A stretch of DNA of 64,000 nucleotides from NCBI RefSeq assembly GCF_050908995.1, contig NC_135121.1, positions 17,112,001 to 17,176,000 of the forward strand. Direction: 5' to 3'. This document shows positions 59,501-64,000 of the stretch, in pieces. The notes below the pieces were generated by a model, which saw nothing but the letters and a program-made list of their open reading frames with translations, was not told the DNA's origin and searched no databases. Within the stretch, counting starts at the first letter, position 1. Every line of letters begins with the position of its first letter. The stretch is from Andrena cerasifolii (lineage: Eukaryota > Arthropoda > Insecta > Hymenoptera > Andrenidae). The position numbers were made by a program, and so were the translations under genes.

Positions 59501-62114
59501 AAAAAGGGGAAATCGAACCGTTTAAATTCGGTTTAACGCGATGTCCGTGGCTGACGATGCCCCATGCAGGAAATTATTAACGCGGCATCGTCTGTCAAGT
59601 GGCAATAGTGTTTTTAGGCCAGCAGCTATCGTGAGTCACGTCTCATGACGCAATCCTGACAGTCTTTTATGGTTAAGAGCCGAGAGCGACACGACTTATT
59701 CGCCACTCGTTTTCGATATTCCGCGAACGATGGAGACTCGCTCGTGTCATCAGCGGTGGAATTAGAGCTCCCCGACCCGTTCAGGGAGAAAGCACCGAGC
59801 GCATCCGAGAAATCGATGCCAAATATACTGCGCATTTCCTTCTGCACTCTATTTATTCACATGGAAGCCTGGATGCATTAGATCGACGTAGCGAGATTTA
59901 CAAACGAAACACAGTGCAACTATATAAACGCAGCCACTACAGCGAAGCAGCTTAGTTTCCATCACAAACAGGACCACCCATCCCGATGAATTTGTGTAAT
60001 TTCCTACAGAGGAATATAAATTTAATAAACTAAGAAAAAGTGCGCTTGCATTTTCTAGTTGCAAGCGGAAAGGTGTTCTGTTTCATAACTGTCCAGCATT
60101 CTGGATTTTGGTAGATTTTAACAACCTGAAAGCTCCTGGTTTTGTGTTTGAGTAGCTCCATTACATGGTTCTCTCACGACCTCTGTATCATTTAATAATT
60201 TTCCTGTAATTGAATTCTCTGACACTCAGAGTTGATTTGAATTTTAGGCAGTCAGAGTCAGTGTTTGCAGCGAGTGGAAGTAAATCGTTGTAGCTAAGTT
60301 CTATTAATATTTGCTACGCGGTGAAAGAAAGATATGATAATTACGAGTGCTCGCTTTAGATTTCTTAATTTAAGGATAGCAAATTATGGAGAAACATAAC
60401 GTCGTCTAACTTCTAACTCCACCGCCCATCTAGTAGTCTAAACCGGAACGTCTGCTGACCCAGGTATTCGACGGTGTTCGTGTCCTCTTATTGCCGTGAT
60501 TATTTATAGTTTTACTAAAACTTACTTCGCTAGGATTACCATACGCTACTCCCATGAGTTTGGCCAGGCCAGGTACACGACAGCATCTCTATAATTAAAC
60601 ATGGACCACGCAGGCATTTCCTATGGAATTTGATGCCTCTTTGAGAGCCTCAGGTGTGCTTGGTGCATTAACTCGTTGCATTGAAGCAGCGATTCATTAA
60701 TTTATCGACGTATCAGTCGATTTCGATATCCCTCGCATCTCTTCATCGTACTTAATCTATTCATTCGCCTGCTCTATTATTCATTATAAGCTTTACTTTT
60801 CACTCGGAACTGCATGTCGTACGATTTAAAATTTATATTCACAAAACTTGACCTTTCACGGTGTAATCGCTTTCAATTTGTCAGGTGTTATAGTTGCACT
60901 GGGGTAATTAATATCACTAATTTATTGGTTCGATTACTTCTATAACAAGAGTGGTTAGGTCTCATAGAGAATATGTAGGGATGAAAAGAAGGAGAATTTG
61001 AAGCAGAGAGCTAACGAAAAATTACGAATATTTTCCGGCTATCGAGTAGCGAAAACGCGTGAATGTAAACACTGCAAATGCAACGCTGGTGCATCGCGCG
61101 TGCAATTAACCACGCATCCGCATATGGCACGCACGTGTCTGCCCAAAGTGCATCAGAAAATAGCAAAGTCGTCGCATGACACTTCTACGATAATCTCGGG
61201 TTCCCAGTGCTAATTAATACATAGGCTTGTTCACTTCCTAATACTCCCTAATTACCTTAATTAATTCCATTAAGGGCCGCTCAACACGCCCAGGAAGACC
61301 CAGGGTATAGGTTTCCATCGTTCTGCTCGAAGCAGACGATTCTCACAAAAAGGGAAATCTGCTCGTGGCGGAGAAAGTGAAATGAAAATTTATATGGAAA
61401 CATGAATGATGCACGCCATAATGGGGTGGAAAGTAAGCGAAACGTGTCGAAGCGATAACTCTCTGGACAGAGAACGGTTTTTAATGTAATTAGTATTTTG
61501 GAAGAGATAGTTTTGGAGCTGCTTCATCAAAACGCTATTTTATCAAAGAATTGTGGATTCTTCAATTTACAGGGTAAAGCTATTTTTTAGTTTTTAGTGT
61601 ATTTTTGATCAAATTAAATAAAATCGAATGACTTAAATTCTTTTTTATATATTTTTTTTCTATTACTGTTTCGGTGTTTTTTGAAAGGTTTTACATCAAA
61701 TGTGGATGGTTCGATAACAAATATTACGTAACATTTGCTTTTCCTTCACTTGCTGAATGGGGAATGGGCGCCTCTCGGGAATGGGCATTTCCTTATCATA
61801 ATTTCTTGTTTTATCATGACGACAGAAGCTGATGCTTAAGCAAAGAGTGGGGACATTCCGTGTTGTGTCCCAATGCGGAGTGGACATTACCTGTTTTCAA
61901 CCAGTATACCAAAACTTCAATGTTATCTTACGGAGGCATTTGCACTTTATAACACTTTGTGATTTCAGAGCTCTGTATTTCCAGTTCCCACCAACAAAAT
62001 ATGCTATAAATCCCAAAATCACGAAAAATAGACATGCCTCGGTTTATCCCCAATCCTTTATATACTAAAAATATACCTATAAAAGAAAAATGAGAAATAG
62101 TAATGAAGGAAATA
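53597..62114. other. Gene-free stretch, 8.5 kb
   Basis: I recognise no coding exon on either strand. CpG-richer blocks lie at about 53860-54280, 55550-55990, 57790-57870, 58600-58900, 59630-59850 and 61000-61150. A (TA)n run is at about 57637-57651. The many 60-127-codon frames lack motifs and often pair with an antisense frame in the same place. It may be an intron of a large gene or a desert with enhancers. Confidence 0.45.
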
Positions 62115-62440
62115 TATAAAACAAATTTTTATGTTAAACGCTTTTACTAAAAATGCACTAAAAACTAAATAATAATTATTTTCTTGCACTACAATTTCGA
62201 TGGTGATATGTGACTTGAAATACAATCATACAAACTGTGATTATCCTTTTCCTTTACAATTGATTTGAACAATTCTACAGGATAATCACAGAGTTCTTAT
62301 GATCTTATTCAAAATCACATATCACCATCGAAATCGTAGTACAAGAAAATAATTATTATTTAGTTTTTAGTGCTTTTCTAAAGGATATTATTAGTAAAAT
62401 CGTTTGACATAAATTTTATATATATTTTTTTTATTTTCTA
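62115..62440. mobile_element. Palindromic MITE, same family as 17990-18305
   Basis: CACTAAAAACTAAATAATAA at the left pairs with TTATTATTTAGTTTTTAGTG at the right; TTTCGATGGTGATATGTGA pairs with TCACATATCACCATCGAAA (one mismatch allowed). Inner pair TGATTATCCT with AGGATAATCA. A partial block resembling its outer arm also occurs at about 61585-61665, so another fragment may lie there. Confidence 0.8.
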
Positions 62441-64000
62441 GTATTTAATGTCTGTGAATATTTTTATATTTTTTTTGTATTTTATTCTAGTTTCTAGTGT
62501 TTGTAGATTTTATATACATTTTTATTTTTCACTTTTTTTTTAAAGAAATTGTGTTCTCATCCAAATTACACACGCCTGGAAAGTTTCAAGACAATTGGAT
62601 TAGTGGAATTGGGTGATAATTGAGTTGCCAGATTTGAACCACACACCAAACAAATAAACAAACACCAAACATACAGATGATCGAAGCTAAGTGAAATCAT
62701 TTAAAAATGAAAAATGTACAATGACAATGATACCTTTCTGTAATGATTTCTCCCAACTTCCCAATTAAAGATATAGCATTCCAAAGGTACCTATTGCAAG
62801 AACCTACCAAAAGTATTGTCAAGAGACCACATTATCGTAGCCCCTATCCAAACATTTTACGCGACGAGTAATAAATTCTCGGATTCGCAAAAGTTCTCTC
62901 TTTATTCCATTCATTTCTAATCAACATCGACAAGCAGACAATTCCGAAACCGGGTTTTTCAATTAATTCTGAGACACGTTGACAGGAATACATCGAGGTT
63001 GGTCCTCAAAGAGTCAAAACTCTTCGCGAAGGCTTCAAGAACCGCTCTGCGACAGGGGGGCTCGGCACGATGATGATTTAACGGTTGGTTCGCGTCACGG
63101 TGCAATTAGGTAGCCGCATCTCGAGATCGTTCGGTCAATCGAAGCGAGTCCCTCAACCCTCCTATCTTTCATCTCGAACTCGCATAAGCCAGACGTGTGG
63201 CAGACGCGATTTTCTTCGGTCCTCCTCGCCCCCCCGCCGAGGGTAGATCGTTGGCGTTCCTTCTCAACCGACAGCTCCGTACTGCTGCCCGTCTCCACTC
63301 TGATAGTCTTTAATTAACCGCGATACTTAAACGCGCACCGCTGCCAGCTTTGTCGACTTCGGCAATTAAACGCGTCTGCGGACGGTCACGTTTTGATACA
63401 CGGCGTATCCAGCGTGGCAGGTACTTGTCGAGAGGCATAAGCTGGCGAACGATGCGCTCGAGTATTGTGCATTGAAGAGACGGTGAATAACCCGAGGCTC
63501 TCGGTGCCGTGTAAAATAATATTCTTCAGTGGGCTAGCCATCGAATGTGTTTCCGAACACCCATTGTGCATCCTACTGCACTTACAGTTTTATGTTTACG
63601 ATTGGTACACACCTAGGGCCCTTAAAACGCTAATGACTAAAACGTATATGGAAAACCTCCTGCGCTATGGATTTAGCTGCAAGAGACTGAAGAAGAGACC
63701 TACTGACTTTATATCCTACTGAGTTTTGCGACATTACTTTACCTGTGCAACGCACAGCACTGAGTATATGGTTCTCAATGTACCTTGCAGGGATTTAGTG
63801 ACTAACGTAAGACATATGCTTGTGCTGTGTAAGATGATCGTCATGGGCTGTGCTGGTTTATCCAATAAGCTAAATAAGCACGTGCTTAAAGCATCACGAG
63901 GCAGAGGGGCACCATAGAAATTTTCTGAATTTTAAAATCTAAATTTTGTTGGAAACACTTTCTAGTCAAGGTATCGGAAATTTCTAACAAGGGAACATCC
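62441..64000. other. Window end without recognised gene
   Basis: AT-rich to about 62960, then a CpG-rich block (62980-63470). Short frames at 63465-63722 and 63726-63917 have no recognisable motif; I do not call them genes. Confidence 0.45.

Overview
The window is a piece of an insect nuclear genome. A chitin-binding (RR) cuticle protein gene with a signal peptide and spliced genes with GT/AG introns make an arthropod certain. AT-rich spacers dotted with CpG-dense islands, and many small palindromic elements, suggest a hymenopteran (bee or wasp), but that is inference. There are no bacterial operons, rRNA genes or CRISPR arrays, and I found no convincing tRNA.

Layout. Bases 98-2701 (+) hold the last three coding exons of a septin (Sep4-like). 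Bases 4682-6330 (+) hold a complete three-exon RR cuticle protein gene with a TATA box. Bases 6532-9409 (-) hold a complete four-exon fructose-1,6-bisphosphatase gene of 340 residues with its own TATA box. The cuticle and FBPase genes converge tail to tail, with stop codons 201 bp apart and overlapping poly(A) signals. Bases 13808-29180 (-) hold one long gene that I rebuilt from eight phase-compatible coding exons. Its 2031-residue product ends in the paired C2HC zinc fingers of the ZC2HC1 (FAM164) family. One 4.2-kb exon gives it a 1404-codon basic, Ser/Pro-rich insert with a repeated FFC-x-E-S/T-x-K/R-S-A-T-T motif. I do not know this insert from the vertebrate members.

From about 29.2 kb to the end I found no recognisable protein-coding gene. 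An 87-bp exon-like block (32348-32434) could encode a 28-residue membrane micropeptide. The rest is AT-rich DNA with CpG-dense islands and many non-autonomous transposons.

Mobile DNA is the other theme. At least five palindromic elements are bounded by TTAA or a one-base variant of it at one or both ends (piggyBac-like MITEs). Two of them share the same ends and the same 715-bp span. One, at 52880-53500, has an unoccupied paralogous copy of its own target site about 3.2 kb away, which fixes its boundaries. A mariner-like element at 27585-28549 carries a decayed LINE reverse-transcriptase tail, and a transposase-free relative lies at 30191. Four of the seven coding introns of the zinc-finger gene contain such elements.

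The four genes (septin cytoskeleton, cuticle matrix, gluconeogenesis, zinc-finger scaffold) have unrelated functions and do not form a pathway. No computation was run; splice sites were chosen by eye from reading frame, phase and GT/AG context.
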